Shown: one piece after another, positions 41,832 through 53,625 of the stretch
How positions within the stretch are numbered: position 1 is the first letter of the stretch
Layout of the letters: each line of letters starts with the position of its first letter
Assembly: GCA_016192135.1 (NCBI GenBank)
Contig: JACPUR010000025.1
Coordinates: forward strand, 1 to 64,000
Direction of reading: 5' to 3'
DNA from: Candidatus Tectomicrobia bacterium
Lineage (GTDB): Bacteria > UBA8248
Length of the DNA: 64,000 bases
The notes under the pieces: generated by a model
What the model was told of the DNA's origin: nothing
Databases searched by the model: none
The model's input: only the letters and a program-made list of their open reading frames with translations
Program-made: the position numbers and the translations under genes

Positions 41832-41934
41832 GACCGTCCCGTGAGGCGGTCAAGGAGGACCGCGCAGTGCGGTGTTGTGCTGTGAATTCGCGCGCCTATC
41901 GGCCTCCGTTCCGGATGGAATGGAGGTTTTTTTT
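41832..41934 (+). promoter_or_regulatory. PyrR-binding attenuator leader of the pyr operon
   Basis: The candidate PyrR-binding hairpin has stem GACCG (41832-41836)/CGGTC (41847-41851) around TCCCGTGAGG, close to the known PyrR loop UCC-G-GAGG. About 50 nt later comes a strong intrinsic terminator (41903-41934), and 35 nt after that the pyrR gene. GGAGG (41854-41858) could pair with CCTCC of the terminator and act as antiterminator. In the known mechanism UMP-bound PyrR stabilises the first hairpin and termination follows. Confidence 0.75.
41903..41934 (+). terminator. Intrinsic terminator in pyr leader
   Basis: Stem CCTCCGTTCC (41903-41912)/GGAATGGAGG (41917-41926) with one G-U pair, a GGAT loop and eight T residues. 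It precedes pyrR and is the regulated terminator of the attenuator. Confidence 0.88.
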
Positions 41935-41969
41935 GTCTCCGCGCCCCTTTTGGGCGGGAGGAGCCCCGC

Positions 41970-42554
41970 ATGGAGCGTGAGGAGCTGGGTCCGGATCAGA
42001 TCCGCCGCACCCTCCGCCGGCTGGCCCACGAGATCGTCGAGCAGACGGGGGACCTGGCGCCCCTGGCCCTGGTGGGGGTGCGGACGCGGGGGGTCCACAT
42101 CGCCCGCCGCCTGGCCCGGGACATCGAGGCCCTGAGCGGCACCCTCCCGCCGGTCGGGGCCCTGGACGTGACCCTCTACCGCGACGACCTGGACCGCGAG
42201 GCCGGCGCCAGGGCCAAGCTCCAGCGGACGGACCTGCCCTTCTCCTGCCATGACCGGGAGATCGTCCTAGTGGACGACGTCCTCTACACCGGCCGCACCA
42301 CCCGGGCCGCCCTGGCCGCCCTGGTGAGCTTCGGCCGTCCCCGGCGGGTGCGCCTCGCCGTCATGGCGGACCGCGGGGAGCGCGAGCTGCCGGTGCGGGC
42401 CGACTTCATCGGCAAGAACCTCTCCGTCCTCCCGGGCACCGAGGTGAAGGTGCTGCTGGAGGAGATCGACGGCCGCGACGCCCTCGTCGTGCGCGCTAAA
42501 GGAACCGTTCCCGGGACCCCGTCCCGCAGCCATGCCCCGGAGGAAACGCCATGA
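41970..42554 (+). CDS. pyrR: Bifunctional pyr operon regulator / uracil phosphoribosyltransferase PyrR
   Basis: The product is 194 residues, from ATG 41970 behind GGGAGGAG. It has [33 protein letters not shown] and the PRPP loop [19 protein letters not shown], all typical of canonical PyrR. It senses UMP/PRPP and binds the leader just upstream, autoregulating pyrR-pyrB-pyrC-carA. It is the second pyrR in the window; the copy at 12793 is stand-alone. Confidence 0.95.
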   Translation: MEREELGPDQIRRTLRRLAHEIVEQTGDLAPLALVGVRTRGVHIARRLARDIEALSGTLPPVGALDVTLYRDDLDREAGARAKLQRTDLPFSCHDREIVLVDDVLYTGRTTRAALAALVSFGRPRRVRLAVMADRGERELPVRADFIGKNLSVLPGTEVKVLLEEIDGRDALVVRAKGTVPGTPSRSHAPEETP

Positions 42555-43573
42555 TTCCCGAACCGTACCGGAGGAAGGACCTGCTCTCCATCCGGGAGCT
42601 GTCGGCGGGGGAGATCCTGTTCCTGCTCGACCAGACCGACTCCTTCCGCGAGGTGAACGAGCGCGACATCAAGAAAGTGCCCACCCTGCGGGGCAAGACC
42701 GTCGTCAACCTCTTCTTCGAGGCGAGCACGCGCACCCGTGCCTCCTTCGAGATCGCGGGCAAGCGCCTCTCGGCGGACGTCATCAATCTCTCCGCCTCGA
42801 CCAGCTCGGCCAAGAAGGGTGAGAGCCTGCGCGACACCGCCCGAAACATCGAGGCCATGGCGACGGACGTGCTGGTCGTCCGGCACTCCGCCTCGGGCGC
42901 CCCGCACTACCTGTCCCGGGAGCTCCGCTGCTCGGTGGTGAACGCGGGCGACGGCTGCCACGAGCACCCCACCCAGGCCCTCCTCGACCTCTACACCATC
43001 CGGGAGCACAAGAAGGACTTCCAGGGGCTGAACGTCTCCATCATCGGGGACATCGCCCACAGCCGGGTGGCCCGCTCCGACATCGCGGGGCTCCTGAAGC
43101 TCGGGGCGAACGTCACCATCTGCGGCCCCGCGCCCATGCTCCCGGCGGCGGCCGAGTGCCTGGGCGCCCGGGTGACCACCCGCCTCGATGAGGCCATCGA
43201 GGGCGCGGACGTGGCCATCGCCCTGCGCATCCAGCTCGAGCGCGGGGCCGGGACCACCTTCCCGGGCAACCGCGAGTACGCCGCGACCTACGGCCTCACC
43301 CGCAAGCGGCTCAAGGGCGCCAAGCGAAACCTCCTCATCATGCACCCGGGCCCCATCAACCGCGGGGTGGAGATGTCCCCCGACGTGGCCGACGGGCCAT
43401 TCTCGGTCATCCTGGAGCAGGTGGAGTACGGGGTGGCCTCCCGGATGGCCATCCTCTACCTCCTGGCGGGCCGGAAGGCGGACGAGCCCCCAGTCTCGCC
43501 GCCGAGGCTCGAGGAGGGAGGCCAGCCCGAGGCCGCGCCCGCGGGGAGGACCGAAGATGCCCTTGCTCGTTAA
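42551..43573 (+). CDS. pyrB: Aspartate carbamoyltransferase catalytic subunit
   Basis: The product is 340 residues. ATG 42551 overlaps the pyrR stop by ATGA. The carbamoyl-phosphate loop [33 protein letters not shown]-like loop (here [14 protein letters not shown]), and [18 protein letters not shown] are intact. It forms carbamoyl-aspartate, the committed pyrimidine step. The C-terminal tail is about 25 residues longer than usual and overlaps pyrC by 17 nt. No pyrI is present. Confidence 0.96.
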   Translation: MIPEPYRRKDLLSIRELSAGEILFLLDQTDSFREVNERDIKKVPTLRGKTVVNLFFEASTRTRASFEIAGKRLSADVINLSASTSSAKKGESLRDTARNIEAMATDVLVVRHSASGAPHYLSRELRCSVVNAGDGCHEHPTQALLDLYTIREHKKDFQGLNVSIIGDIAHSRVARSDIAGLLKLGANVTICGPAPMLPAAAECLGARVTTRLDEAIEGADVAIALRIQLERGAGTTFPGNREYAATYGLTRKRLKGAKRNLLIMHPGPINRGVEMSPDVADGPFSVILEQVEYGVASRMAILYLLAGRKADEPPVSPPRLEEGGQPEAAPAGRTEDALAR

Positions 43574-44876
43574 AGGCGGCCGCCTCATCGACCCGGCCTC
43601 GGGGACGGACGAGGCGCTGGATCTCCTCATCGAGGGGGGCCGCATCGCCCGGCGCGGGAAGGACCTCGCCGCGCCCGAGGGGGCGGAGGTGCTGAACGCC
43701 AAGGGGCTCGTCGTGGCCCCGGGCTTCATCGACATGCACGTCCACTTCCGGGAGCCGGGCCAGGAGTACAAGGAAGACATCGAGAGCGGCACCCGGGCCG
43801 CCGCCGCGGGGGGCTTCACCTCGGTGGCCTGCATGGCCAACACCGACCCGGTGAACGACACGAGCTCCATCACCGAGCGCATCCTGAAGCGCGCCCGGGA
43901 GGCGGGCGCCTGCCGGGTGCACCCCATCGGGGCCGTCTCGGTGGGCCTGAAGGGCGAGGCCCTGACCGAGATGGCCGAGCAGCTGGCGGCGGGCGCGGTG
44001 GCCTTCAGCGACGACGGGGTGCCCGTTCGCAGCGCGGCCCTCATGCGCGCCGCCCTCGACTACGCCGGGATGCTCGGCGCCCCCGTCCTCGACCACGCCG
44101 AGGACCGCTCCCTCTCCCAGGGGAAGGTGATGCACGAGGGGAAGATTTCGACCCTCCTCGGGCTCTCCGGGAACCCGGCCGCGAGCGAGGACATCTGCGT
44201 CTACCGCGACATCCGCCTGGCCGAGCTGACCCGCGCCAGGGTCCACATCCTGCACCTCTCCTCGCGGGGGGCGGTGGCCCTCATCCGGGAGGCCAAGAAG
44301 CGAGGCGTGCGGGTGACGGGGGAGGTCACCCCCCACCACTTCACCCTCACGCACGAGGCCCTGCAGGGCTTCGACGCCTCGGCCAAGATGGCGCCCCCCC
44401 TGCGCGAGGAGGAGGACCGCCAGGCCCTCCTCGAAGGGCTCCGGGACGGCACCATCGAGGTCATCGCCTCGGACCACGCCCCCCACTACGAGGCGGATCT
44501 GCAGGTCGAGTTCGACGAGGTGCCCTTCGGGGTCGTGGGGCTGGAGACGGCGGTGCCCCTCGCCCTCGACCGCCTCTACCACCGGGGGGTGCTGACGCTG
44601 CCGGAGCTCATCTCCAAGTTCACGGTGGGCCCGGCGAAGGCGCTGGGCCTCAAGCTGGGCACCCTGGCCGAGGGCGCCCCGGCGGACGTGACCCTGCTCG
44701 ACCCGGAGCGCGACACCAAGGTGAACCCCGAGGCCTTCGAGAGCCGGGGGCGGAACACCCCCTTCGGCGGCTGGAAGCTCAAGGGCTGCGCCGTGGCCAC
44801 CGTGGTGAACGGGGAGATGCGCATGAACCGCATCGCCGGCGTCACGCAGATCTTCGCCCCCGAACGGGTGGCCTGA
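43557..44876 (+). CDS. pyrC: Dihydroorotase
   Basis: The product is 439 residues, from ATG 43557 inside the end of pyrB, with GGGGAGGA upstream. The metal motif [17 protein letters not shown], then [62 protein letters not shown] and IASDHAPH complete the amidohydrolase site. It is a type I (multifunctional-like) dihydroorotase that cyclises carbamoyl-aspartate. Its stop and the carA start share one base (TGATG). Confidence 0.96.
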   Translation: MPLLVKGGRLIDPASGTDEALDLLIEGGRIARRGKDLAAPEGAEVLNAKGLVVAPGFIDMHVHFREPGQEYKEDIESGTRAAAAGGFTSVACMANTDPVNDTSSITERILKRAREAGACRVHPIGAVSVGLKGEALTEMAEQLAAGAVAFSDDGVPVRSAALMRAALDYAGMLGAPVLDHAEDRSLSQGKVMHEGKISTLLGLSGNPAASEDICVYRDIRLAELTRARVHILHLSSRGAVALIREAKKRGVRVTGEVTPHHFTLTHEALQGFDASAKMAPPLREEEDRQALLEGLRDGTIEVIASDHAPHYEADLQVEFDEVPFGVVGLETAVPLALDRLYHRGVLTLPELISKFTVGPAKALGLKLGTLAEGAPADVTLLDPERDTKVNPEAFESRGRNTPFGGWKLKGCAVATVVNGEMRMNRIAGVTQIFAPERVA

Positions 44877-45979
44877 TGGGCATCTGGATGCGGCCGGACC
44901 GCGCCCGGCCCGCCCTCCTGGCCCTGGAGGACGGCCGCTGCTTCCGGGGCCGGGCCTTCGGCGCGGAAAAAGAGGCCGAGGGGGAGGTGGTCTTCAACAC
45001 CGCCCTCACCGGCTACCAGGAGGTGCTGACCGACCCCTCCTACCGGGGCCAGATGGTGGCCATGACCTGCCCCCACATCGGGAACTACGGGATCATCCCG
45101 GGGGACGACGAGTCCCGCCGGGTGTGGGTCGAGGCCTTCATCGTGAAGGAGGCCTGCCGGGTGCCGAGCAACTTCCGCTCGCGCGGGGACTTGGACTCCC
45201 ACTTGAAGGCCCAGGGGGTGCCGGGCATCGAGGGCATCGACACCCGGGCGCTCACCCGCCACCTGCGGGAGAAGGGGGCCTTGAAGGCCGTCCTCTCCTC
45301 GGCGGAGCCGGACGAGAAGAAGCTCGCCGCCCGGGCCAAGGCCAGCCCCGGCCTCGACGGCCGCGACCTGGTGCGGGACGTCACCTGCGAGAAGCCCCAC
45401 CCCTGGGGCGAGCGGCGCGGGCGGCCGCTGTGCGTGGCCTACGACTTCGGGGCCAAGCGCCAGATCTTCGAGGAGCTCTCCCGCCGCTTCGACCTCGAGG
45501 TGGTGCCCGCCGCCGAGACGGCGGACGCCGTGCTCGGGCGCCGGCCCGCCGCCGTCTTCCTCTCGAACGGCCCGGGCGACCCGGCGGCGCTGGGCTACAT
45601 CGTGAAGAACGTCCGGGACATGCTCGGCCGGGTGCCCATCGTGGGCATCTGCCTCGGCCACCAAATCCTCGCCCAGGCCCTGGGCGGCAAGACCTACAAG
45701 CTCAAGTTCGGCCACCACGGCGCGAACCACCCCGTCCAGGACGTGAAGGGCCGCGGAGTGGACATCACCTCGCAAAACCACTCCTTCGCCGTGGACCCCG
45801 GGAGCCTCCCGGACGGCGCCCTCGTCACCCACCTGAGCCTCAACGACGGGACCTGCGAGGGCCTGCGCTCGGAGGACCCCGCCGTCTTCTCGGTCCAGTA
45901 CCACCCCGAGGCAAGTCCAGGCCCACATGATGCAAGGCATTTGTTCGATACGTTTTATGCGTTCTGCGTGGGGGAGTGA
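44876..45979 (+). CDS. carA: Carbamoyl-phosphate synthase small subunit; 3' end compositionally foreign
   Basis: The product is 367 residues, from ATG 44876. The N-terminal domain includes FNTALTGYQEVLTDPSYRGQMVAMT. The class I glutamine amidotransferase domain has the nucleophile GICLGHQILAQALGG and FSVQYHPEASPGPHD. It releases ammonia from glutamine for CarB. Codons up to Glu345 end almost always in G/C. The last 22 codons (45911-45979) have 11 A/T third positions, against none in the preceding 24. The reading frame and the conserved PGPHD are intact, so the protein should work, but the 3' end looks replaced. Confidence 0.95.
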   Translation: MGIWMRPDRARPALLALEDGRCFRGRAFGAEKEAEGEVVFNTALTGYQEVLTDPSYRGQMVAMTCPHIGNYGIIPGDDESRRVWVEAFIVKEACRVPSNFRSRGDLDSHLKAQGVPGIEGIDTRALTRHLREKGALKAVLSSAEPDEKKLAARAKASPGLDGRDLVRDVTCEKPHPWGERRGRPLCVAYDFGAKRQIFEELSRRFDLEVVPAAETADAVLGRRPAAVFLSNGPGDPAALGYIVKNVRDMLGRVPIVGICLGHQILAQALGGKTYKLKFGHHGANHPVQDVKGRGVDITSQNHSFAVDPGSLPDGALVTHLSLNDGTCEGLRSEDPAVFSVQYHPEASPGPHDARHLFDTFYAFCVGE

Positions 45980-46868
45980 GGGGGGAGATGGCTGAATCCG
46001 AAGAAAGATTGAAGCGCGAATCCCACCTCAAACGTATTGAAGATTTGCTTGAAGTGATTCAGGTAGAGTTTAGGCACCGAAGTAATGAGATGGAAGTGAG
46101 CAGAGAACAAAAAATTGGCGGCATTGTGAGTAATTTCAATGGAAGAGGAGTATTGCAATCGAGCATGTGTTGTCATGCAATTTTGAATGTATGCGTTGAG
46201 GATATACGAGCGCTTGCGGAATATGTTTTCACGGTTGGGCTCGATTATGCAAGACAAGTTAGTTTTGATTCCGACAAGGAATTTCTTGTTCGTTTCTCGG
46301 GGCACTCAGTCGGATTAATTGAGCAGGAATGGGTGAAACAACGTGGGCAGCTGGATAAACGAAAATACCAGCATGATTTTTCCTACGAAGACCATTTGAA
46401 AAAAAACGTCTCTCCGATTATTGCTCGCTTGATTGAGAGGATTGCCCTGGTAGGTAAGAAAGCTGCACTTGGAATTGGAGTACGACAGGAGATTCACATG
46501 GAATCTCATAGTATCAATATTTCGCAGGCGGGCATTGTGAATTTTGGCGGTATGTATGGTCAGATTGAAGGAAATGTCACTGCTCTGAATCAAAGTGGTG
46601 CTGAGGAAGTCGCGGAAGCTTTCAAGAAGTTGATTGAGGCGATAGATCGGTCTCCCCTGGAAACTGCGCAGAAGCGCGAAATTGTTGAATTGACGAGTGA
46701 GCTAAGCCAGCAAGCAAAAGAGCCGAAAGAATCCCGCAAGGGAGCGGTGGTCAGCGCTCTCTTGGGAAGGCTGAATGAGATGGTGAAACTATATTCCGGT
46801 CTTCAGGCTATTTGGCAAGATGTCGAGCCAATTATTACGATGTGGTTCCAATCTTAGGAGTTTTATAG
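45911..46868. other. AT-rich insert that splits carA from carB and supplies the carA C-terminus
   Basis: Base composition falls abruptly at 45911, inside the carA motif HPE/ASPGPHD, and returns to high GC near 46869. The segment contains the last 22 codons of carA plus one gene (45988). No integrase, tRNA or clear direct repeat was found. Confidence 0.7.
45988..46857 (+). CDS. Hypothetical protein in AT-rich insert after carA
   Basis: The product is 289 residues from ATG 45988 (a GTG at 45976 overlapping the carA stop is the alternative). No family is recognised. A charged helical N-terminal half (EERLKRESHLKRIEDLLEVIQ) is followed by a Cys/His-containing middle (SSMCCHAILNVCVEDIRAL). A short beta-like stretch of SINISQAGIVNFGGMYGQIEGNV then leads into ALNQSGAEEVAEAFKKLIEAI and a C-terminal helix bundle. 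The 'beta-turn plus NQSG/EEVAEALKKL' type module recurs in poorly known, sporadically distributed bacterial proteins. Codon use is AT-rich. Function unknown. Confidence 0.7.
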   Translation: MAESEERLKRESHLKRIEDLLEVIQVEFRHRSNEMEVSREQKIGGIVSNFNGRGVLQSSMCCHAILNVCVEDIRALAEYVFTVGLDYARQVSFDSDKEFLVRFSGHSVGLIEQEWVKQRGQLDKRKYQHDFSYEDHLKKNVSPIIARLIERIALVGKKAALGIGVRQEIHMESHSINISQAGIVNFGGMYGQIEGNVTALNQSGAEEVAEAFKKLIEAIDRSPLETAQKREIVELTSELSQQAKEPKESRKGAVVSALLGRLNEMVKLYSGLQAIWQDVEPIITMWFQS

Positions 46869-46889
46869 TCGTCCCCGCCCACGGGAGGG

Positions 46890-46916
46890 CCGCGGCGAGT
46901 CCGGGATTCGCCGCGG
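46890..46916. terminator. Strong hairpin after the AT-rich insert
   Basis: CCGCGGCGA (46890-46898) and TCGCCGCGG (46908-46916) form a 9-bp perfect stem with a nine-base loop. There is no T run. It may terminate or stabilise the pyrR-carA-insert transcript. Confidence 0.45.
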
Positions 46917-47027
46917 TGGCCGGGGCGGCTTAACAGGGATGGGACGATGGTTCTCCCGGGAGGGGAGATTGAACTTATGAGTCAGCTTTTCGCCGCCGCT
47001 CGATAACCGGCCAGAGGAAGCGCCGCC

Positions 47028-47324
47028 ATGATACGCAAAGAGAGGGTGAAGGGGAGCGGGAAGGTGCGGGTGACGTTCGTCCTGCCGAAGGACCAGCCGC
47101 ACGGGAAGGTCTCGGTCGTGGGGGACTTCAACGGCTGGGAGCCCAACAAGACGCCGCTGGTGCGGCGGGCGAACCAGGCCTACAGCGCGGCGATCACGCT
47201 GGAGGCGGGCCGGCGCTACGCCTTCCGCTACATCACCGGGAAGGGCATCTGGCTCGACGAGCCGGAGGCCGACGCCCGCGAGCCCAACGGCTTCGGCGGC
47301 GAGAACTGCGTGGTGGTGACGTGA
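47028..47324 (+). CDS. Small isoamylase early-set (CBM48-like) protein
   Basis: The product is 98 residues, from ATG 47028 after GAGGAAG. The body is one E-set/CBM48 glycogen-binding-like domain: VRVTFVLPKDQPHGKVSVVGDFNGWEPNKTPLVRR and YAFRYITGKGIWLDEPEADAREPNGFGGENCVVV. Stand-alone versions are common and of unknown role, perhaps binding glycogen or regulating carbohydrate enzymes. It lies between the carA insert and carB. Confidence 0.88.
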   Translation: MIRKERVKGSGKVRVTFVLPKDQPHGKVSVVGDFNGWEPNKTPLVRRANQAYSAAITLEAGRRYAFRYITGKGIWLDEPEADAREPNGFGGENCVVVT

Positions 47325-47348
47325 GGGGCGACAGGCGCGGCATCGTCC

Positions 47349-47376
47349 GTAGGGGCGAGGCATGCCTCGCCCCTAC
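47349..47376. repeat. GTAGGGGCG palindrome, copy 13 (perfect)
   Basis: A perfect 28-bp palindrome with core AGGCATGCCT, in the gap before carB. Confidence 0.85.
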
Positions 47377-47420
47377 AAGATAGGTGCTCGGACCCATTAT
47401 CCGTAGGGTCGGTTCCATGA

Positions 47421-47514
47421 TGTCATTCTGAGCGACCGGAGGGAGCGAAGAATCTGCTTTTCGTTGTTCAGGGATGAAAAAAGAAGCAGATTTCTCACTG
47501 CGCTCGGAATGACA
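47421..47514. repeat. TGTCATTC-family element, copy 4
   Basis: Outer arms TGTCATTCTGAGCG and CGCTCGGAATGACA; inner GAAGAATCTGCTT against AAGCAGATTTCT. It lies 43 bp before carB, so its hairpin would be in the carB 5' leader if transcription starts upstream. Confidence 0.82.
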
Positions 47515-47556
47515 GTTCCTCTCATCCATCGAGCGAAAAGGAAATTGTAGCCCCCC

Positions 47557-50814
<3,258 letters not shown>

Positions 50815-50817
50815 CCC

Positions 50818-51261
50818 GTGCGCCGCGCGCTCGGCCTCCTCGCGGCCCTCGCCCTCCTCGGGCTGGGCGCCGGGAGCCCGGCCTCCGGGGCCGCCTCCGC
50901 CGCGCCGCCGCCGGCCGAGGCCCCGGCCCGGCCGGGCCTCTCCGTCCGTGGGGCCTTCGAGGGGCACCGCTCGGGTGTCTGGCTGAGGGCGCGGGGGGTG
51001 GTGAGCCGGCTCCTCCGCGACGACCTGGAGGGCCAGCGCCACCAGCGCTTCGTCCTCCGCCTCGCGGACGGCCTGACGGTGCTCGTCTCCCACAACATCA
51101 CCGTGGCCCCGCGCGTCCCGGCCGGGAAGGGGGACGAGGTGGAGGTCTACGGCCGCTATGAGTGGAACAAGCGCGGCGGGGTCATCCACTGGACCCACCG
51201 CGACCCCAAGGGCCGGCGCGAGGGCGGGTGGATCAGGCACAAGGGGGAGGTGTACCGGTAA
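50818..51261 (+). CDS. DUF3465 family exported protein
   Basis: The product is 147 residues from GTG 50818, three bases after the carB stop, with a signal peptide (LGLLAALALLGLGAGSPASGAA). The domain DDLEGQRHQRFVLRLADGLTVLVSHNITVAPRVP...GDEVEVYGRYEWNKRGGVIHWTHRDPKGRREGGWI matches DUF3465, a small OB-fold-like family of unknown function with conserved His and Trp. It is probably periplasmic. Confidence 0.85.
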   Translation: MRRALGLLAALALLGLGAGSPASGAASAAPPPAEAPARPGLSVRGAFEGHRSGVWLRARGVVSRLLRDDLEGQRHQRFVLRLADGLTVLVSHNITVAPRVPAGKGDEVEVYGRYEWNKRGGVIHWTHRDPKGRREGGWIRHKGEVYR

Positions 51262-51336
51262 GGAAAGGATTCTCGTTCGTTGAAGATTTCCTCATTCGGA
51301 CGCTGGTAGACGAGAGGTTTCGGTGTGCCTCGGTGT

Positions 51337-51370
51337 TCCCCCTCCCTCCGGGAGGGGGCAGGGGGAGGGT
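51337..51370. repeat. CCCTCCC/GGGAGGG hairpin repeat
   Basis: CCCCCTCCCTCC faces GGGAGGGGGCAGGGGGAGGG in the 201-bp gap after the DUF3465 gene. It is similar to the hairpins near 8421-8449 and 58921-58980. Confidence 0.6.
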
Positions 51371-51409
51371 GAAACGCGGGGCCATTCGAGATAAAGCGCG
51401 GGGGACATT

Positions 51410-51437
51410 GTAGGGGCGTATTGCAATACGCCCCTAC
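51410..51437. repeat. GTAGGGGCG palindrome, copy 14 (perfect)
   Basis: A perfect 28-bp palindrome with core TATTGCAATA. It is nearly identical to copy 4 at 9613. Confidence 0.85.
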
Positions 51438-51462
51438 AGCAATGGGTGAGGCGGAGAAGGAA

Positions 51463-52218
51463 TCAGGGATCTCCCGCCTTTTGCGCCGTGGCGATGAGCC
51501 GCGAGAGGGCCGGGGAGGCGGGAGAGCCCTGGAAATCTCCGTAGAGGGCGATGTCCGCGAAGCCCGCCGCCAGGAGGGCGTCCCGAATTTCCCCGGGCCG
51601 GTAAAGGCGCATAGAGTAGAAGTAACGGCGCTCGGGCTGACCGGGGGCGCGAATGTGGCGGCGGATCTCGTAGCGGTCGCCCTCGGAGGAGGGGGCGATG
51701 CGGCTCGACTCGGCCACCCATACCCCCTGGATGGTCACCGCGTCGTCCGGGGGGACGTGGTGCCGGAGATGGTCCGGGTTGCGCAGCTCGAGGTAGACGC
51801 CCCCTCCGGGCCGGAGGATGCGGTGGATCTCCTGGAGAGAGGCCAGGTCCTCGGCCCGGGTATCGAAGTAGCCGAAGGAGCTGAACAAGATGGCGGCGGC
51901 GTCGAAGGCGCCCGCCGCGAAGGGGAGCCGGCGCATGTCGCCGCGCGCCCACCGGCCCCCGGGCTCTTCGTCGCGGGCCCGCCTGAGGAGGGGGGCGCTG
52001 AGGTCGAGCCCCGCCGTCCAGTGGCCGTTCCGCCCCCAGGCCCGGCTGTGGCGCCCGTAGCCGCAGCACAGGTCGAGGATGCGGGCCCCGGGCGGGAGGT
52101 CCAGCAGGACCTCCACCGAAGCCGCCTGGACCTCCGTCCAGGCCTCCTCGAAGGTCTGCATGAGGGGGTAGTGCTCATCGAAGCCGGAGGCGTACCATGG
52201 TGCGGCGTCTGGTGCCAT
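51463..52218 (-). CDS. Class I SAM-dependent methyltransferase
   Basis: The product is 251 residues, from ATG 52218, six bases after GGAG. Motif I is ARILDLCCGYGRHSRAWGRNGHWTAGLDLS; the acidic and post-I motifs follow (ARGDMRRLPFAAGAFDAAAILFSSFGYF, LQEIHRILRPGGGVYLELRN). The substrate is unknown. It stands alone between convergent and divergent neighbours. Confidence 0.88.
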   Translation of the reverse strand: MAPDAAPWYASGFDEHYPLMQTFEEAWTEVQAASVEVLLDLPPGARILDLCCGYGRHSRAWGRNGHWTAGLDLSAPLLRRARDEEPGGRWARGDMRRLPFAAGAFDAAAILFSSFGYFDTRAEDLASLQEIHRILRPGGGVYLELRNPDHLRHHVPPDDAVTIQGVWVAESSRIAPSSEGDRYEIRRHIRAPGQPERRYFYSMRLYRPGEIRDALLAAGFADIALYGDFQGSPASPALSRLIATAQKAGDP

Positions 52219-52259
52219 GGAGGTCTCCGGGCGGGCCGGGGGTCCCGGGGGGAGGAGGC

Positions 52260-52511
52260 ATGTTGCTGAGATCCATCTTGTACCTTCTGCTCGTCTGGGC
52301 CGTCTACGCCGGGGTGCGGGGGTTGCTCGGCGCGGCGAGGCGGCCCGCCCGGGAGTCGCCGGGGGAGGGCGTGGACGACGTCATGAGCCCCTGCCCGGAG
52401 TGCGGGTCGTATTTCCCGGTGAGCTACGGCGTCTCCAGGCGGGTGGGCGGGCAGAAGCTCCTCTTCTGCGGCGAGGAATGCGCCGAGCGCCACGCCAGGA
52501 AGGGAAGCTGA
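52260..52511 (+). CDS. Small membrane-anchored zinc-ribbon protein (PP0621-like)
   Basis: The product is 83 residues, from ATG 52260 directly behind GGGGGGAGGAGG. One membrane segment (LLRSILYLLLVWAVYAGV) is followed by a cytoplasmic zinc-binding motif, CPECGSYFPVS...LLFCGEECAERHA, with CxxC and CxxxC-x3-H ligands. It resembles the PP0621 family of unknown role. Confidence 0.78.
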   Translation: MLLRSILYLLLVWAVYAGVRGLLGAARRPARESPGEGVDDVMSPCPECGSYFPVSYGVSRRVGGQKLLFCGEECAERHARKGS

Positions 52512-52520
52512 GCGTCTCCA

Positions 52521-52548
52521 TTGACTTTTGCCGCGCCGGGCGTAATCT
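52521..52548 (+). promoter_or_regulatory. Weak putative promoter upstream of transaldolase gene
   Basis: TTGACT (52521-52526) and TAATCT (52543-52548) are 16 bp apart, 90 nt upstream of the start. The -10 is poor. Confidence 0.35.
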
Positions 52549-52637
52549 GACCTGCACAGTTGGATTCCGCCCGGTCCCGCGGGCCTCATGGGGATGAGCC
52601 CGGGGGAGCGAAAGGAGCCGGAACGGGGGGAAGCGGC

Positions 52638-53288
52638 ATGAAGATTTTCATCGACACGGCCAACCTGCAGGAAATCAAGGAAGCCGCCGCGACCGGCGTC
52701 ATCGACGGCGTCACCACCAACCCGACCCTCATCGCGAAGGAAGGGGCCGACATCCACACCCGCATCCGCGAGATCTGCGAGGTGGTGAACGGGCCGGTGA
52801 GCGCCGAGGTGGTGGCCACGAAATGGGAGGAGATGGTCGAGGAGGGGCGCGAACTGGCGGCCATCCACGACAACGTGGTGGTCAAGGTGCCCATCGGCCT
52901 GGACGGGCTCAAGGCGGTCAAGAAGCTCCGGGAGGAGAACATTTCGACCAACGTGACGCTGATCTTCAACCCCGCCCAGGCCCTCCTGGCGGCGAAGGCC
53001 GGCGCCTCGTTCGTGAGCCCCTTCGTGGGGCGCCTCGACGACATCACCAGCCCGGGCATGGACATGGCGGCGGACATCGTCCGCATCTTCCAGAACTACG
53101 ATTTCGCCACCCAGGTCCTCGTGGCGAGCGTGCGCCACCCGATGCACGTGCTCGAGGCGGCGCGCATGGGAGCGGACGTGGCGACCTGCCCCTTCGGCGT
53201 CATCGGGCAGCTCCTCAAGCATCCCCTGACCGACATCGGTCTGGAAAAATTCCTGGCGGATTGGCGGCGGGCCAGCGAGCTCCGCTGA
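52638..53288 (+). CDS. Transaldolase / fructose-6-phosphate aldolase family (TalC/FSA)
   Basis: The product is 216 residues, from ATG 52638. It starts [36 protein letters not shown]; the Schiff-base lysine lies in [11 protein letters not shown], and [30 protein letters not shown] follows. The short TalC type transfers dihydroxyacetone units or cleaves fructose-6-phosphate in the pentose phosphate network, connecting with the supply of erythrose-4-phosphate used by aroF. TalC and FSA cannot be separated by eye. Confidence 0.93.
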   Translation: MKIFIDTANLQEIKEAAATGVIDGVTTNPTLIAKEGADIHTRIREICEVVNGPVSAEVVATKWEEMVEEGRELAAIHDNVVVKVPIGLDGLKAVKKLREENISTNVTLIFNPAQALLAAKAGASFVSPFVGRLDDITSPGMDMAADIVRIFQNYDFATQVLVASVRHPMHVLEAARMGADVATCPFGVIGQLLKHPLTDIGLEKFLADWRRASELR

Positions 53289-53314
53289 CCGCGCAAGGCG
53301 AAGGAGAGTACCCA

Positions 53315-53542
53315 GTGCCCATGTACGAATTCATCTGCGGCGAATGCGAGACCGATTTCGAGAAGCTCGTGGCCTCGGCCGAGGCGGCTTCCTCGGTGGA
53401 GTGCCCCTCCTGCGGGTCCAAGAAGGTGCACAAGAAACTCTCCGTCTTCGCGAGGACGGCGGCGGGCACTGGCCCCTCGGGCTATTCGAGCGGTTTCTCG
53501 GGCGGCGGCCACTGCTGCGGCGGCTCCTGCTCCTGCCACTGA
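53315..53542 (+). CDS. FmdB-type zinc ribbon protein
   Basis: The product is 75 residues from GTG 53315, seven bases after AAGGAGA. The N-terminus MPMYEFICGECETDFEKLV and the ribbon CGEC...CPSCGS are typical of FmdB/putative regulatory zinc ribbons. The tail GGGHCCGGSCSCH is rich in Cys, His and Gly and could bind extra metal. Function unknown. Confidence 0.88.
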   Translation: MPMYEFICGECETDFEKLVASAEAASSVECPSCGSKKVHKKLSVFARTAAGTGPSGYSSGFSGGGHCCGGSCSCH

Positions 53543-53561
53543 GCGCATCCGGAATTCCCGA

Positions 53562-53581
53562 GGCGGCCCCGCGGGGCCGCC
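53562..53581. terminator. Perfect 20-bp GC palindrome after fmdB-like gene
   Basis: GGCGGCCCCGCGGGGCCGCC followed by TTCG, 20 nt after the stop. It is a likely transcription terminator or barrier, although the T run is missing. Confidence 0.5.
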
Positions 53582-53625
53582 TTCGCGCGCACGCCCGATG
53601 ACCGCCCTTTTGCGGAGGCCGCCTC

